Shown here: positions 21,334 through 31,870 of the stretch, one piece after another
Position numbering within the stretch: position 1 is the first letter of the stretch
Layout of the letters: every line of letters begins with the position of its first letter
Assembly (NCBI RefSeq): GCF_900107265.1
Contig: NZ_FNPJ01000003.1
Span: 1-64,000, forward strand
Direction: 5' to 3'
Length of the DNA stretch: 64,000 nucleotides
Origin: Nitrosomonas sp. Nm33
Lineage (GTDB): Bacteria > Pseudomonadota > Gammaproteobacteria > Burkholderiales > Nitrosomonadaceae
Translations under genes and position numbers: made by a program
The notes under the pieces: model-generated
The model's database searches: none
The model's input: only the letters and a program-made list of their open reading frames with translations
What the model was told of the DNA's origin: nothing

Positions 21334-21405
21334 GAGCGCCGTTTTTTCGCTATCCTTATAAACTGAGCCTGACGGATTGATAGCCGTTGCAGCGCTCCTC
21401 AGTTT
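21334..21405 (-). promoter_or_regulatory. S-adenosylhomocysteine (SAH) riboswitch upstream of ahcY
   Basis: Read on the minus strand, the element shows the conserved core GAGGAGCGCTGC-AACGG (21401-21385). A short hairpin ACGG/CCGT follows, then AGGCTC (21370-21365). Stem P1 is AAACTGAG (21405-21398) with CTCAGTTT (21367-21360). GAGCGC in the core can form the 3' pseudoknot with GCGCTC at 21339-21334. Element, order and pseudoknot match the SAH riboswitch class known from proteobacterial ahcY leaders, where SAH switches expression on. It ends about 10 bases before the ahcY ribosome site (21317-21324). Confidence 0.93.
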
Positions 21406-21483
21406 ATGGGAACAATCCAAGCTTACACTTAAATAGGGAATAGTAATCTCAGTAAGTAGATTTTATTCTTGAAATTGAATCAA

Positions 21484-22647
21484 TTAGATTCCAGCATCAA
21501 CGCGAAGCTGCGCCGCTTTATCAGTTTTTTCCCAAGTAAAATCCGGATCTTCCCGCCCAAAATGACCATAGGCAGCAGTTTTCTCGTAAATCGGTCGTAA
21601 TAGATTAAGTTTGTGGATAATTGCTCTTGGGCGCAAATCAAAGTGTTGCTCTATTAGTTTAACGAGTTCCTCGTCAGGTATTTTTCCGGTACCGAAAGTT
21701 TCAACCATTAGAGAGACTGGGCGTGCAACGCCGATAGCATAAGCAACTTGTACTTCACATTTAGTGGCAAGTCCAGCTGCTACGATATTTTTTGCTACAT
21801 GACGTACAGCATAAGCTGCAGAACGATCTACCTTGGAGGGATCTTTACCAGAGAAAGCACCGCCACCATGATGAGCAGCACCACCATAAGTATCCACAAT
21901 AATCTTACGGCCTGTTAGACCGCAATCACCCATAGGTCCGCCGACAACAAAACGTCCCGTCGGGTTAATCAGATACAGGATATTTCCACTTAACATTTCC
22001 TTGGGAAGTACAGGCTTAATAATTTCTTCGATAACCGCCTCGCTCAGGGTAGCATGAGAGATATCTGGATCATGTTGAGTTGATATGACAACTGTATCTA
22101 TCCGCTGCGGCTTACCGTTGATATATCTCACCGACACTTGAGATTTGGCATCAGGCCGCAACCATGGCAACCGTCCATTCTTTCTTAATTGTGATTGTCT
22201 TTCCACTAAACGATGAGCATAATAAATTGGCATTGGCATTAATTGTGGGGTTTCATCACATGCGAAACCAAACATTAATCCTTGATCCCCCGCGCCCTGA
22301 TCCATTTCTTCTTCTTTACTACGATTAACTCCTTGTGCAATGTCAGGTGATTGCTTATTAAATGCTGTTAATACAGCACAGGTGTTCCAATCAAAACCAA
22401 TCTCGGAGCTGGTATAACCTATTTTTTTAACTGTTTCACGTGCAATTACATTGTAATCGACTGACGCATGTGTTGTAATTTCACCTGATAAAACAATTAA
22501 CCCTGTGCTGCACATCGTTTCGCAGGCTACCCGCGCATTTGAATCTTGACTTAATATAGCATCTAAAACTGCATCTGATATTTGATCTGCAACCTTGTCA
22601 GGGTGTCCTTCAGAAACAGATTCAGAAGTAAAAAGATATTCACTCAT
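21484..22647 (-). CDS. metK: S-adenosylmethionine synthetase
   Basis: 387 aa enzyme making SAM from methionine and ATP. It begins [22 protein letters not shown]. Later motifs are the ATP-binding [12 protein letters not shown] near residue 117 and the P-loop-like [17 protein letters not shown] near residue 260. The C-terminal [10 protein letters not shown] is also typical. Full length. It lies upstream of the riboswitch and ahcY on the same strand, so the SAM-producing and SAH-removing steps sit side by side. It diverges from gltX across 209 AT-rich bases. Confidence 0.97.
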   Translation of the reverse strand: MSEYLFTSESVSEGHPDKVADQISDAVLDAILSQDSNARVACETMCSTGLIVLSGEITTHASVDYNVIARETVKKIGYTSSEIGFDWNTCAVLTAFNKQSPDIAQGVNRSKEEEMDQGAGDQGLMFGFACDETPQLMPMPIYYAHRLVERQSQLRKNGRLPWLRPDAKSQVSVRYINGKPQRIDTVVISTQHDPDISHATLSEAVIEEIIKPVLPKEMLSGNILYLINPTGRFVVGGPMGDCGLTGRKIIVDTYGGAAHHGGGAFSGKDPSKVDRSAAYAVRHVAKNIVAAGLATKCEVQVAYAIGVARPVSLMVETFGTGKIPDEELVKLIEQHFDLRPRAIIHKLNLLRPIYEKTAAYGHFGREDPDFTWEKTDKAAQLRVDAGI

Positions 22648-22856
22648 GTTGTTTGAAATTTTTTAAAGTTGCTCAGTATAGCAAATAGTGTGAGATTAAA
22701 TAAAAGAATAAAGCAAGATCATTAAGTTGTACTTATTTCGAGCTTTTTGTTAAGAATAAAAATGTAAATTAAAAAATATATTCCAATAGAACACTATCTT
22801 TCATAATTGCGTAAACTGTTCTGTTTCTAATTGATATTACTCATAGCATTTTTATA

Positions 22857-24248
22857 ATGGTACGTACACGATTTGCTCCCAGTCCTACTGGCTATCTTCA
22901 TATTGGAGGGGCTCGGACAGCCCTTTTTTCTTGGGCATTTGCCCGCAAACATAGTGGTAAATTTATTTTAAGAATTGAAGATACCGATCTTGAACGCTCA
23001 ACTCAACAATCTGTGCAAGCTATCCTTGATGGGATGGCTTGGCTAGGTCTTGATTATGATGAAGGTCCCTTCTATCAAATGCTGAGATTGGCGCGTTATC
23101 ATGAAGTTGCTGAACAATTACTACGGAACAATCTAGCTTATCGCTGTTATGCCAGCAAAGAAGAGTTGGATTCGTTACGAGAGCAACAACGTGCTGCTGG
23201 GCTAAAACCAAGATACGATGGACGCTGGCGTGATGCGAAACAAACTCCTCCAGACGGAGTCAAGCCAGTTATACGCTTTAAGAATCCCACAGATGGACAT
23301 GTAGTCTTTGAAGATTTGGTCAAGGGCCAAATTGTTGTGGCCAATAGTGAGCTTGATGATCTGGTCCTGCTGAGAAGTGATGGCATACCCACTTATAATT
23401 TTGGTGTTATTGTGGATGATCTGGATATGAACATCAGCCATGTTATTCGCGGAGATGATCATGTCAACAATACACCCCGCCAAATTAATATTCTTAAAGC
23501 ACTTGGCGCTCCTATACCTCAGTATGCACATGTGCCAATGATATTAGGGGCAGATGGTGAAAGACTATCTAAGCGGCATGGAGCAGTTTCAGTGATGAAT
23601 TATCATGAAGAAGGCTATTTGCCTGAAGCTTTGGTCAATTATCTCGCACGACTTGGATGGTCTCACGGTGATGAAGAAATATTCAGTACTGATAAGCTGA
23701 TCGAGTGGTTTGATTTAGCAACAATAAGTCGTTCTCCAGCAAAATTTAACCCGGAGAAACTGATGTGGCTTAATCAGCACTATCTTAAAAACGAAGATGA
23801 TTTACATATAGCCAAAATGATTACACCGTTTCTTGAGAAAGACGGTTGTAATATCCCTAATGAGCAATATTTATTGAAAATAATTAACTTGCTTAAAGAA
23901 AGGGTCAGGACGATTAGCGAGCTTGCTGATGCGGCTGTTTATTTTTTCCGCCCACTAGAACCATCTCATGAACTCAAAGTTCAGTATTTCAATCAGGAGG
24001 CAAAATCCATATTGCTTTATTTAATTGATAAATTTACCTCTATTGATTGGAGTCGCCAGGCTATCCATGATGAAATTAAAAAAGCAGCCACAATATTTAA
24101 TGTCAAATTACCAAAGGTAGCCATGCCTTTGCGTATAGTTGTAACAGGCGAGACACAAACGCCTTCAATTGATGCGATATTGGAGTTACTGGGGAGGACA
24201 GAGACCCTCAAACGAATAAATCAACAAATATCTTACTTTCCAGATTGA
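22857..24248 (+). CDS. gltX: Glutamyl-tRNA synthetase
   Basis: 463 aa class I aminoacyl-tRNA synthetase. The HIGH-type motif is in PSPTGYLHIGGARTALF (about residues 9-25) and the KMSKS-type motif is LSKRHGAVSV (about residue 238). RGDDHVNNTPRQ and the C-terminal anticodon-binding region are also present. The length is normal for the bacterial enzyme. It is followed 53 bases later by a tRNA-Ala/tRNA-Glu pair, so the enzyme lies beside one of its own substrates. GluRS or the related GluQ-RS was considered; the full anticodon domain supports gltX. Confidence 0.96.
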   Translation: MVRTRFAPSPTGYLHIGGARTALFSWAFARKHSGKFILRIEDTDLERSTQQSVQAILDGMAWLGLDYDEGPFYQMLRLARYHEVAEQLLRNNLAYRCYASKEELDSLREQQRAAGLKPRYDGRWRDAKQTPPDGVKPVIRFKNPTDGHVVFEDLVKGQIVVANSELDDLVLLRSDGIPTYNFGVIVDDLDMNISHVIRGDDHVNNTPRQINILKALGAPIPQYAHVPMILGADGERLSKRHGAVSVMNYHEEGYLPEALVNYLARLGWSHGDEEIFSTDKLIEWFDLATISRSPAKFNPEKLMWLNQHYLKNEDDLHIAKMITPFLEKDGCNIPNEQYLLKIINLLKERVRTISELADAAVYFFRPLEPSHELKVQYFNQEAKSILLYLIDKFTSIDWSRQAIHDEIKKAATIFNVKLPKVAMPLRIVVTGETQTPSIDAILELLGRTETLKRINQQISYFPD

Positions 24249-24256
24249 TCTTCAAC

Positions 24257-24285
24257 TTTACAATAATCAAGTGTACCAGTATAAT
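24257..24285 (+). promoter_or_regulatory. Sigma-70 promoter of the tRNA-Ala/tRNA-Glu unit
   Basis: TTTACA (24257-24262), a 17-base spacer and TATAAT (24280-24285) give a near-consensus promoter. The expected start at about 24292 is 10 bases before tRNA-Ala. It explains strong tRNA expression independent of gltX. Confidence 0.75.
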
Positions 24286-24301
24286 CCTTTCTCCTTCAGT
24301 C

Positions 24302-24377
<76 letters not shown>

Positions 24378-24410
24378 GTATCTCTCGATAGTCATTGTTA
24401 AGATATTCTG

Positions 24411-24486
24411 GTCCCCATCGTCTAGAGGCCTAGGACATCACCCTTTCACGGTGAGTACAGGGGTTCGAATCCCCTTGGGGACGCCA
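24411..24486 (+). tRNA. tRNA-Glu (anticodon TTC)
   Basis: 76-base cloverleaf. Acceptor GTCCCCA pairs with TGGGGAC, discriminator G, encoded CCA. The anticodon stem TCACC/GGTGA holds the loop CTTTCAC with TTC. The T-arm GGGG-TTCGAAT-CCCC is standard. It lies 33 bases after tRNA-Ala and is probably cotranscribed with it. Confidence 0.97.
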
Positions 24487-24587
24487 CTATATGAAGGTAT
24501 TCGTGGTAAGATTAACCATTAGCATGAATACTCAATCAGAAATTACTCCGCTTTCCATTTCACCTGGATAAAAGCATTTTTTCTGGG

Positions 24588-25607
24588 ATGCTCGTAAATT
24601 TTTACACAGATCTAAATGTGAAATCGCTTACATTTGCTATTTTAAGACAATTAAGTGATGGCGAATTTCATTCAGGAACAGAACTTTCCCAGATTCTCGG
24701 TATGTCGCGCACAAGTATCTCAAATGCTTTGCATGATCTTGACAGATTAGGGTTGGTTATTCACAAAATTCCAGGCCGTGGTTATCGCTGGCTTAATCCT
24801 GTGCAATGGTTAGATACAACCGTGATTCAGACGCATCTGGCCGGAGAATCAGATCGCTTTCATATTCAAGTCCTGGATGTTACTGAATCGACTAACACTT
24901 TACTGCTGCATGAGATTACAAGAGAGAACATCATTCATGATGGAAGGGTTCATGTCATTGCTGCCGAACTGCAAACCCAGGGGCGGGGACGTCGTGGTCG
25001 GCAATGGTATACAGGTTTAGGAGACAGCCTGACTTTTTCGTTATCGTGGCAGTTTCAGCGAGGTGTCAATTTTCTATCTGGCTTGAGTTTAGCGATAGGT
25101 GTTGCAGTCGTTCGAGCATTGATATCAGTCGGGATCAAAGGTGTGACTCTAAAGTGGCCTAATGATCTACTATTTGAGTTTATCAAGTTAGGGGGAGTGT
25201 TAATTGAGTTGCAGGGTGACATGCTTGGACCGGCTATTGCAGTAATCGGTATAGGGATCAATCTAAGGTTACCTGATCATATTAAAAATAAGATAGATCA
25301 AAAGACGACAGACATCTATACCATTGTTCATGAGATACCTGATCGCAATAAATTGTTGGCTGTTTTATTGAGAGAATTGGTAGCGACATTGAATACTTTC
25401 GATCAGAAGGGTTTTTCATTATTTAGAGATGAATGGGTACGTTATCATGCCTTTGAGAATAAACTGATTGAGCTGCATTTACCGAATGGTTCTATACAGC
25501 AAGGCATAGCCCGTGGTGTTGCGTCTGATGGATCATTACTGGTAAGTACTTTGATCGGCGAGCAAAGTTTCAATGGTGGTGAGATCAGTCTGCGTAAATT
25601 AGATTGA
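24588..25607 (+). CDS. birA: Biotin--[acetyl-CoA-carboxylase] ligase / possible biotin repressor BirA
   Basis: 339 aa. It attaches biotin to the carboxyl carrier protein via biotinyl-AMP. An N-terminal winged helix (about residues 15-68, LSQILGMSRTSISNALHDL) marks the group II type that can also bind DNA. The catalytic domain has the biotinyl-AMP loop GRGRRGRQW, LKWPNDLL, and KLGGVLIELQGD. The C-terminal SH3-like domain follows (GSIQQGIARGVASDGSLLV). coaX starts 10 bases later. A bio operon lies 12 kb away in this window, but no classical BirA operator was found in front of it. Confidence 0.93.
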   Translation: MLVNFYTDLNVKSLTFAILRQLSDGEFHSGTELSQILGMSRTSISNALHDLDRLGLVIHKIPGRGYRWLNPVQWLDTTVIQTHLAGESDRFHIQVLDVTESTNTLLLHEITRENIIHDGRVHVIAAELQTQGRGRRGRQWYTGLGDSLTFSLSWQFQRGVNFLSGLSLAIGVAVVRALISVGIKGVTLKWPNDLLFEFIKLGGVLIELQGDMLGPAIAVIGIGINLRLPDHIKNKIDQKTTDIYTIVHEIPDRNKLLAVLLRELVATLNTFDQKGFSLFRDEWVRYHAFENKLIELHLPNGSIQQGIARGVASDGSLLVSTLIGEQSFNGGEISLRKLD

Positions 25608-25617
25608 AACAAAATCC

Positions 25618-26367
25618 ATGTCTTATCTTTTAGCTATAGATTCTGGTAATACTACTATCAAGTGGGGGCTGCACAATGGTAATGACTGGTATGAGCGAGG
25701 AATCGTTGCTCAGAACCAACGCGTATTGCTGAGCCAAATTTGGCGAGATGTGCCGGAGCCGTCAGCTATTATCGTTTCCAATGTGGCAGGATCTTCTGCT
25801 GAAGCGGCGCTGTTAAATTTGTTTGCTATTTGGAAAGCAATACCACATTGGATTTCGGCAGCTGCTTATCAATGTGGTGTCAGGAATCATTACTCAAATC
25901 CAGCGCAATTGGGTAGCGATCGCTGGGCGGGTTTGATCGCTGCTTGGAGAATGAGGCAACAAGGTTGTCTTGTGGTCAATGTAGGTACTGCAATGACAGT
26001 AGATACTCTTTCTGATAGAGGAGAATTTTTGGGTGGAATTATTTTGCCTGGCTTTAATTTAATGAAGCAGGCACTAGCGAACCAGACTGCATTATTAACG
26101 TTAAAAGAAGGTCGTTTCCAAGATTTTCCGGTTAACACTGCGGATGCCATTCACAGCGGAGTAGTTCATGCATTGACGGGTGCACTAGACCATATGTATA
26201 CATTGCTTTCAGCTAATTTGGGTCGCGATACTTTAAATTGTATTATCAGCGGCGGAGGTGCTGCTTTATTGTTACCTTATATTAAAATTCCTACTATGAT
26301 TGTGGATAACTTAGTACTGGAAGGATTAAAGGTTATTGCCCAAGAAAAGTCTGAAATAGTTCAGTAG
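25618..26367 (+). CDS. coaX: Type III pantothenate kinase
   Basis: 249 aa ASKHA-fold kinase for the first step of coenzyme A synthesis. The phosphate-1 motif is [15 protein letters not shown] (residues 4-18). [14 protein letters not shown] carries the pantothenate/catalytic Asp, and [12 protein letters not shown] and [11 protein letters not shown] follow. It lacks the P-loop of type I CoaA. birA-coaX adjacency is common in betaproteobacteria, and some relatives fuse the two. engB follows 11 bases later. Confidence 0.94.
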   Translation: MSYLLAIDSGNTTIKWGLHNGNDWYERGIVAQNQRVLLSQIWRDVPEPSAIIVSNVAGSSAEAALLNLFAIWKAIPHWISAAAYQCGVRNHYSNPAQLGSDRWAGLIAAWRMRQQGCLVVNVGTAMTVDTLSDRGEFLGGIILPGFNLMKQALANQTALLTLKEGRFQDFPVNTADAIHSGVVHALTGALDHMYTLLSANLGRDTLNCIISGGGAALLLPYIKIPTMIVDNLVLEGLKVIAQEKSEIVQ

Positions 26368-26378
26368 AAAATAGGTAT

Positions 26379-27101
26379 ATGTCGTTATTTCAGAATATCA
26401 GTTTTTATACTACCGTCAATCAGCTGAGGGATTTACCTCGGGCATCCGGTGTGGAAGTTGCTTTTGCTGGGCGTTCTAACGCGGGTAAATCCAGTGCAAT
26501 CAATACTCTTGCCAAACGTGGTCGTCTTGCTTATGTGAGTAAAACACCTGGGCGGACCCAGCATATTAATTTTTTCCGGCTTGAGGATAGTAACTTCCTG
26601 GTTGATCTTCCTGGTTATGGTTATGCCAAAGTGCCTTTAGCAATTCGTCAGCATTGGGAACATTTACTCAGCACTTATTTGCAGACTCGTGATGTGCTGT
26701 ACGGTATGGTACTCATTATGGATATCCGCCATCCTTTGACCAGGCTTGATCTACAGATGCTAGAATGGTTTTCGCTCACAAAAAAACCAGTGCATGTTCT
26801 GTTAACTAAATCAGATAAACTGAGTCGCAGTCAAGCTGCTTATGCGTTGAAAGAAGTAAAGTATTTCTTAACAGACCGATATCCACACTGTACAGTGCAA
26901 CTTTTTTCTAGCATGGTGGGATATGGTATTGAAGAAGCTACCGCCATTTTAACTGATTGGTTCGGGTCAGCCGGAGCAAAGATTCATCAGCATACTATCG
27001 AACTAGAGACAAAAAAAAACCCGGTTAAAGGGGAAAAAACCGGGGGGAATCGCCTTATATCAAAGGCCTCGCCTCAGGGAGGGAAGGCGAGAGACGATTA
27101 A
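26379..27101 (+). CDS. engB: Ribosome biogenesis GTPase EngB (YsxC/YihA) with an unusual C-terminal tail
   Basis: 240 aa GTPase needed for 50S assembly. G1 is [10 protein letters not shown]3 is [12 protein letters not shown]4 is LLTKSDKL, and the switch region has [11 protein letters not shown]. The conserved domain ends near residue 205. The last 30 or so residues are very polar (K, G, N, rich) and are encoded by DNA made of consecutive hairpins ending at a minus-strand terminator. The tail is therefore probably a by-product of an overlapping RNA locus and not a conserved domain. The family is usually near 200-215 aa. hemB follows after 82 bases. Confidence 0.93.
   Translation: MSLFQNISFYTTVNQLRDLPRASGVEVAFAGRSNAGKSSAINTLAKRGRLAYVSKTPGRTQHINFFRLEDSNFLVDLPGYGYAKVPLAIRQHWEHLLSTYLQTRDVLYGMVLIMDIRHPLTRLDLQMLEWFSLTKKPVHVLLTKSDKLSRSQAAYALKEVKYFLTDRYPHCTVQLFSSMVGYGIEEATAILTDWFGSAGAKIHQHTIELETKKNPVKGEKTGGNRLISKASPQGGKARDD
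27011..27044 (-). terminator. Minus-strand intrinsic terminator within engB
   Basis: Read on the minus strand: CCCGGTT (27044-27038), an 11-base loop, AACCGGG (27026-27020), then nine consecutive Ts (27019-27011). The stem is perfect. It points against the coding strand, so it cannot serve engB or hemB. Confidence 0.8.
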
Positions 27102-27118
27102 AAATATCGTCTATCTAT
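27011..27118 (-). ncRNA. Candidate small RNA antisense to the engB 3' end
   Basis: On the minus strand four hairpins lie almost without spacers. H1 pairs AGACGAT/ATCGTCT (27112-27092). H2 pairs CTCGCCT/AGGCGAG (27091-27068) and has a C-rich loop TCCCTCCCTG. H3 pairs GCCTT/AAGGC (27067-27052). H4 pairs CCCGGTT/AACCGGG (27044-27020) and is followed by nine Ts, a textbook intrinsic terminator. No minus-strand protein gene ends here. A possible promoter starts the RNA at about 27118. The size of about 108 bases and the exposed anti-Shine-Dalgarno-like loop fit a trans-acting sRNA. It does not match a family I can name. Confidence 0.55.
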
Positions 27119-27124
27119 ATAGAG

Positions 27125-27153
27125 ATAAAATTTCTTAGTAAGTTCCCTCCCAA
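27125..27153 (-). promoter_or_regulatory. Possible promoter for the candidate small RNA
   Basis: On the minus strand TTGGGA (27153-27148), a 17-base spacer, and TTTTAT (27130-27125) match the sigma-70 boxes at 4 of 6 positions each. Spacing is ideal and the predicted start falls just before hairpin H1. The spacer also carries GGGAGGGAA, complementary to the H2 loop. Confidence 0.35.
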
Positions 27154-27177
27154 TTAATATTTTTATTTTTTAGATGA

Positions 27178-28191
<1,014 letters not shown>

Positions 28192-28207
28192 GTCTGTATT
28201 CAGTTTA

Positions 28208-30532
28208 TCAAAATAACTGATCCAACAGTTCTTCTATCGATCCAAAATCCTCAGCAGGTAAATCAGCCTCAGGGGGGAGTTGTTCGTTGAAAAAATATTC
28301 AGTCATCGCTCCTCCCGCTTCTCTCAAACCGGTTTCCGGGTTGATTCTAGCTATCGTGATTCCTGGGGGAGGGGTATAAGTCGCAACAGGTACATCTTTT
28401 AACGCCTTCTCCATGTAGTTTATCCAGATGGGTAATGCTACACGTCCCCCAGTTTCGTTCTTACCCAATGTCTTAGGCTCATCAAAACCTGCCCAGCTTA
28501 TTGTGACTAGATTTTTTTGAAAACCACAAAACCAGGTGTCAATAAAATTGCTAGTCGTACCTGTTTTTCCGGCGATATCATTGCGACCGAGTCGTTTTGC
28601 CATAGTGGCTGTTCCTCGTTGAATAACGTCTTGCATCATACTTGTCATAAGAAATGCATTCCGTGAATCAATCACTTGCTTGGCACTTTTGCCGGCAACG
28701 ACAGGTTGAGCATGCTCAAGAATTCTACCTTCATCATCTTCTATTCTCTCAATAAAGTAAGGATGAATGCGGAAACCACCGTTAGCAAATGCTGCATAGC
28801 CTACAGCCATTTGCAGGGGTGTTACAGAGCCTGCTCCAAGTGCCATAGGCAGAAAAGGTGGGTGACGATGACTGTCAAATCCAAAGCGAGTAATGTAATC
28901 CTGTGCGTAGCGTAATCCAATTGATTGAAGAATTCGAATGGAGACAAGATTTTTTGAATGAGTCAGGGCAGTGCGCATACGTATTGGACCACTGAACTTG
29001 CCATCAAAATTTTTAGGCTCCCAAGACTTACTGCCAGTTTGTGCCGCATCGAAAAATAAAGGAGCATCATTGATGATGGTCGCGGGTGTAAATCCTTTTT
29101 CCAGTGAAGCTGAATAAATGAATGGTTTAAAGCTGGAACCTGGCTGTCGCCACGCTTGAGTGACATGATTAAACTGATTGAGATTGAAATCAAATCCTCC
29201 GGCCAAAGCACGAATCATCCCATCGGTTGGATCAATTGCAACGAGCGCGGCCTCAATTTGTGGAAGTTGGACAATTCGCCAGACATTCTTCTCATTCTTT
29301 TGTATCCGAATTAATGCCCCAGGACGAATACGTTTATTACCAATTTTAGGGTCATCGGTAAGAAATCTTTTAGCAAACTTGAGTCCATCCCCGCTAATCT
29401 GAATAACTTCTCCACCCTTGTGATAGGCTTTAACAGAATTTAAATTAGCGGATAGCACAACAGCAATGAGAATATCGTTGCTATCATGAAATGCTTGTAG
29501 AGCTTCTTCCAGATTTTTTTTCAGGTTTGTATCGTTTGTATCATTTCTGGGTAACTCAACAAAACCTTCTGGTCCTCGATAACCATGGCGGTTATCATAT
29601 TCTAATATGCCTTTACGGAGTGCTTCATAAGCCGCATCTTGATCTGACTTTCTCACAGTTGTATAAACTTTAATGCCGCTTGTATATGCTTCTTCGCCAA
29701 AGCGTTGATACATTACCTGTCGAGCCATTTCAACTACGTACTCAGCCGGCATGGCAAAATTCCGTACTTGGCGATGGATAGATAACGGTTGCTTTTCTGC
29801 CATGGCTAATTGTTCGCTGGTAATATAGTTGAGCTCGTGCATCCGTTTCAGCACATAACGTTGACGTATCTTTGCACGTTTTAGATTAACAACTGGGTTA
29901 AATCGTGAAGGGGCTTTAGGTAATCCTGCCAGCATGGCTGCTTCAGTTAGATTAATTTCATCTAGTGGCTTTCCGAAATAAGTTTGGGCTGCAGCTGAGA
30001 AACCGTAGCTTCTTTGACCAAGATATATCTGATTGATATAGAGCTCTAGAATTTTATCTTTACTCAGGCTGTGCTCAATCTTAAATGACAGTAATGCCTC
30101 ACTGAATTTTCTGGTCAAGGTTTTTTCCTTGGTCAGAAAAAAATTACGCGCAACCTGCATAGTAATCGTACTCGCACCTTGAAGAGCGCCTCCTCCAGAA
30201 AAATTGGAATAAGCTGCTCGCAGAATACCGATGTAATCGACTCCGCCGTGTTGATAAAAACGGTCATCTTCAGCAGCTAGGATAGCTTGTCTAAGATAGA
30301 CTGGCGTTTCATTGATTTTCACAAAATCTCTACGCTCTTCTCCAAATTCTCCGATTAATAGTCCATCTGCGCTATAGATCCGTAACGGTATTTTCGGTCG
30401 ATAATCCGTTAAAACCTCAAGTGAAGGTAGTGTAGGGATAATCACAAGTGCTGCAAAAACGATCAGCAAAACTCCAATCAAGCTTGCAGCCAGCACTGCT
30501 AGAAAAGAATAGGCCAGCCAACGAAATAACAT
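28208..30532 (-). CDS. mrcA: Penicillin-binding protein 1A
   Basis: 774 aa bifunctional peptidoglycan synthase. An N-terminal membrane anchor spans about residues 8-33. The glycosyltransferase domain has the catalytic E88 in EDDRFYQHGG, GASTITMQVARN and KDKILELYINQIYLG. The transpeptidase domain has S466 in SSFKP, SKN in THSKNLVS, and GKTGTTSNF. An OB-fold insert lies between. It is divergent from pilMNOPQ (234 bases between starts), the classical proteobacterial arrangement. Confidence 0.95.
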   Translation of the reverse strand: MLFRWLAYSFLAVLAASLIGVLLIVFAALVIIPTLPSLEVLTDYRPKIPLRIYSADGLLIGEFGEERRDFVKINETPVYLRQAILAAEDDRFYQHGGVDYIGILRAAYSNFSGGGALQGASTITMQVARNFFLTKEKTLTRKFSEALLSFKIEHSLSKDKILELYINQIYLGQRSYGFSAAAQTYFGKPLDEINLTEAAMLAGLPKAPSRFNPVVNLKRAKIRQRYVLKRMHELNYITSEQLAMAEKQPLSIHRQVRNFAMPAEYVVEMARQVMYQRFGEEAYTSGIKVYTTVRKSDQDAAYEALRKGILEYDNRHGYRGPEGFVELPRNDTNDTNLKKNLEEALQAFHDSNDILIAVVLSANLNSVKAYHKGGEVIQISGDGLKFAKRFLTDDPKIGNKRIRPGALIRIQKNEKNVWRIVQLPQIEAALVAIDPTDGMIRALAGGFDFNLNQFNHVTQAWRQPGSSFKPFIYSASLEKGFTPATIINDAPLFFDAAQTGSKSWEPKNFDGKFSGPIRMRTALTHSKNLVSIRILQSIGLRYAQDYITRFGFDSHRHPPFLPMALGAGSVTPLQMAVGYAAFANGGFRIHPYFIERIEDDEGRILEHAQPVVAGKSAKQVIDSRNAFLMTSMMQDVIQRGTATMAKRLGRNDIAGKTGTTSNFIDTWFCGFQKNLVTISWAGFDEPKTLGKNETGGRVALPIWINYMEKALKDVPVATYTPPPGITIARINPETGLREAGGAMTEYFFNEQLPPEADLPAEDFGSIEELLDQLF

Positions 30533-30766
30533 GAAATATAAAGTTTCTAACTATGTGGGATAAAAATCAATCTCTAATTATAGAGGGTATATCTGCTGTT
30601 TTTATATAAATCAAACTGTTTTGGAATCTGCCAGAATTTTGCCCGGTCTAGCAGCTTGCTAAAGAAAGTAGGATTGACCCGAAGGTTTCAGCATACCAAT
30701 GAAAATCTTTGCATGTAATCTGACAGTGAAACCGCTTTACTTTAAGGTATTGTTTCTAATAAATCA

Positions 30767-31870
30767 ATGTTTAATAAAAGCTTTGATATCAATCTTAATT
30801 TCTTCTCTACAAAGTCGTCACGGCTCCTGGGTGTAGACATCAGTTCTTCGTCGGTGAAAATGATCGAGCTTTCCATGGTTAACAAAGCTGAGAACACATT
30901 ACGTCTTGAGAGATATGTAATTGAGCCGATGCTGAAAGAAGCCATTCTTGATGGAAATATCAATAATCTAGAGGGGGTAGGAGACAGCATCCGTCGTGCA
31001 TGGAAGCGCATGGAGACACGTGTAAAGAATGTCGCACTTGCACTACCCGCGGCTGCTGTCATTACCAAAAAAATTATCGTGCCAATTGGACAACGAGAAG
31101 ATGATCTGGTTTTTCAAGTTGAAACAGAGGCGAACCAATATATTCCTTTTACGCTGGATGAAGTAAATCTGGATTTTCAGGTAGTCAGAGCAATACCTGA
31201 AAATCCGAATGAAGTGGAAGTGGTGATCGCTGCTGCACGCAAAGAAAAAGTGGAAGATCGTGTTGCTGCTGCATTAACTGCCGGTCTAAAAGCAGCAGTG
31301 ATAGATGTTGAACACTTCGCTGCCCAAGCTGCTTTTGAGTTAATTGAACGTCAGTTGCCTGAAGGAGGCAAGGACCAAGTAATTGCCCTGGTCGATATCG
31401 GTGCGAGCATTACCCGTTTAAATGTTCTTCACAATGGGGAATTTGTTTATACACGTGATCAGCCATTTGGAGGAGATCAGTTAACTCAGGAGATTCAGAA
31501 TCAGTTTAATTTGACATTTGAAGAAGCAGAGGTAGCCAAGCGCAATGGGAATTTACCTAAAAGCTACCAGGCGGATGTGTTGCAACCTTTTTGCGAAACA
31601 CTTGCGCAGGAAGTGACACGTGCTTTGCAGTTCTTTTTTTCTTCTACTCAATATATACAGGTTAACTATATTTTTCTTTCTGGTGGGTGTGCAGTGATTC
31701 CTGGTTTGGAGGAGGTTATGACTGAACGCACTCAAGTTATGACACAAATCGTTAATCCTTTTGTAAATATGGAGCTATCTAACCGTATCGCCCTCAGGCA
31801 GCTGAAAGTAGATGCACCCTTATTAATGGTTGCCTGTGGATTAGCAATGCGGAGCTTTGATCCATCATGA
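30767..31870 (+). CDS. pilM: Type IV pilus assembly protein PilM
   Basis: 367 aa cytoplasmic actin-like ATPase-fold protein that binds the PilN N-terminus at the inner membrane. ASKHA motifs are RLLGVDISSSSVKMIEL (near residue 20), ALVDIGASITRL and FLSGGCAVIPGLEEVM. It is the first gene of pilMNOPQ; its stop overlaps the pilN start (ATGA). The PilM-PilN-PilO-PilP chain links the motor to the PilQ secretin. Confidence 0.95.
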   Translation: MFNKSFDINLNFFSTKSSRLLGVDISSSSVKMIELSMVNKAENTLRLERYVIEPMLKEAILDGNINNLEGVGDSIRRAWKRMETRVKNVALALPAAAVITKKIIVPIGQREDDLVFQVETEANQYIPFTLDEVNLDFQVVRAIPENPNEVEVVIAAARKEKVEDRVAAALTAGLKAAVIDVEHFAAQAAFELIERQLPEGGKDQVIALVDIGASITRLNVLHNGEFVYTRDQPFGGDQLTQEIQNQFNLTFEEAEVAKRNGNLPKSYQADVLQPFCETLAQEVTRALQFFFSSTQYIQVNYIFLSGGCAVIPGLEEVMTERTQVMTQIVNPFVNMELSNRIALRQLKVDAPLLMVACGLAMRSFDPS

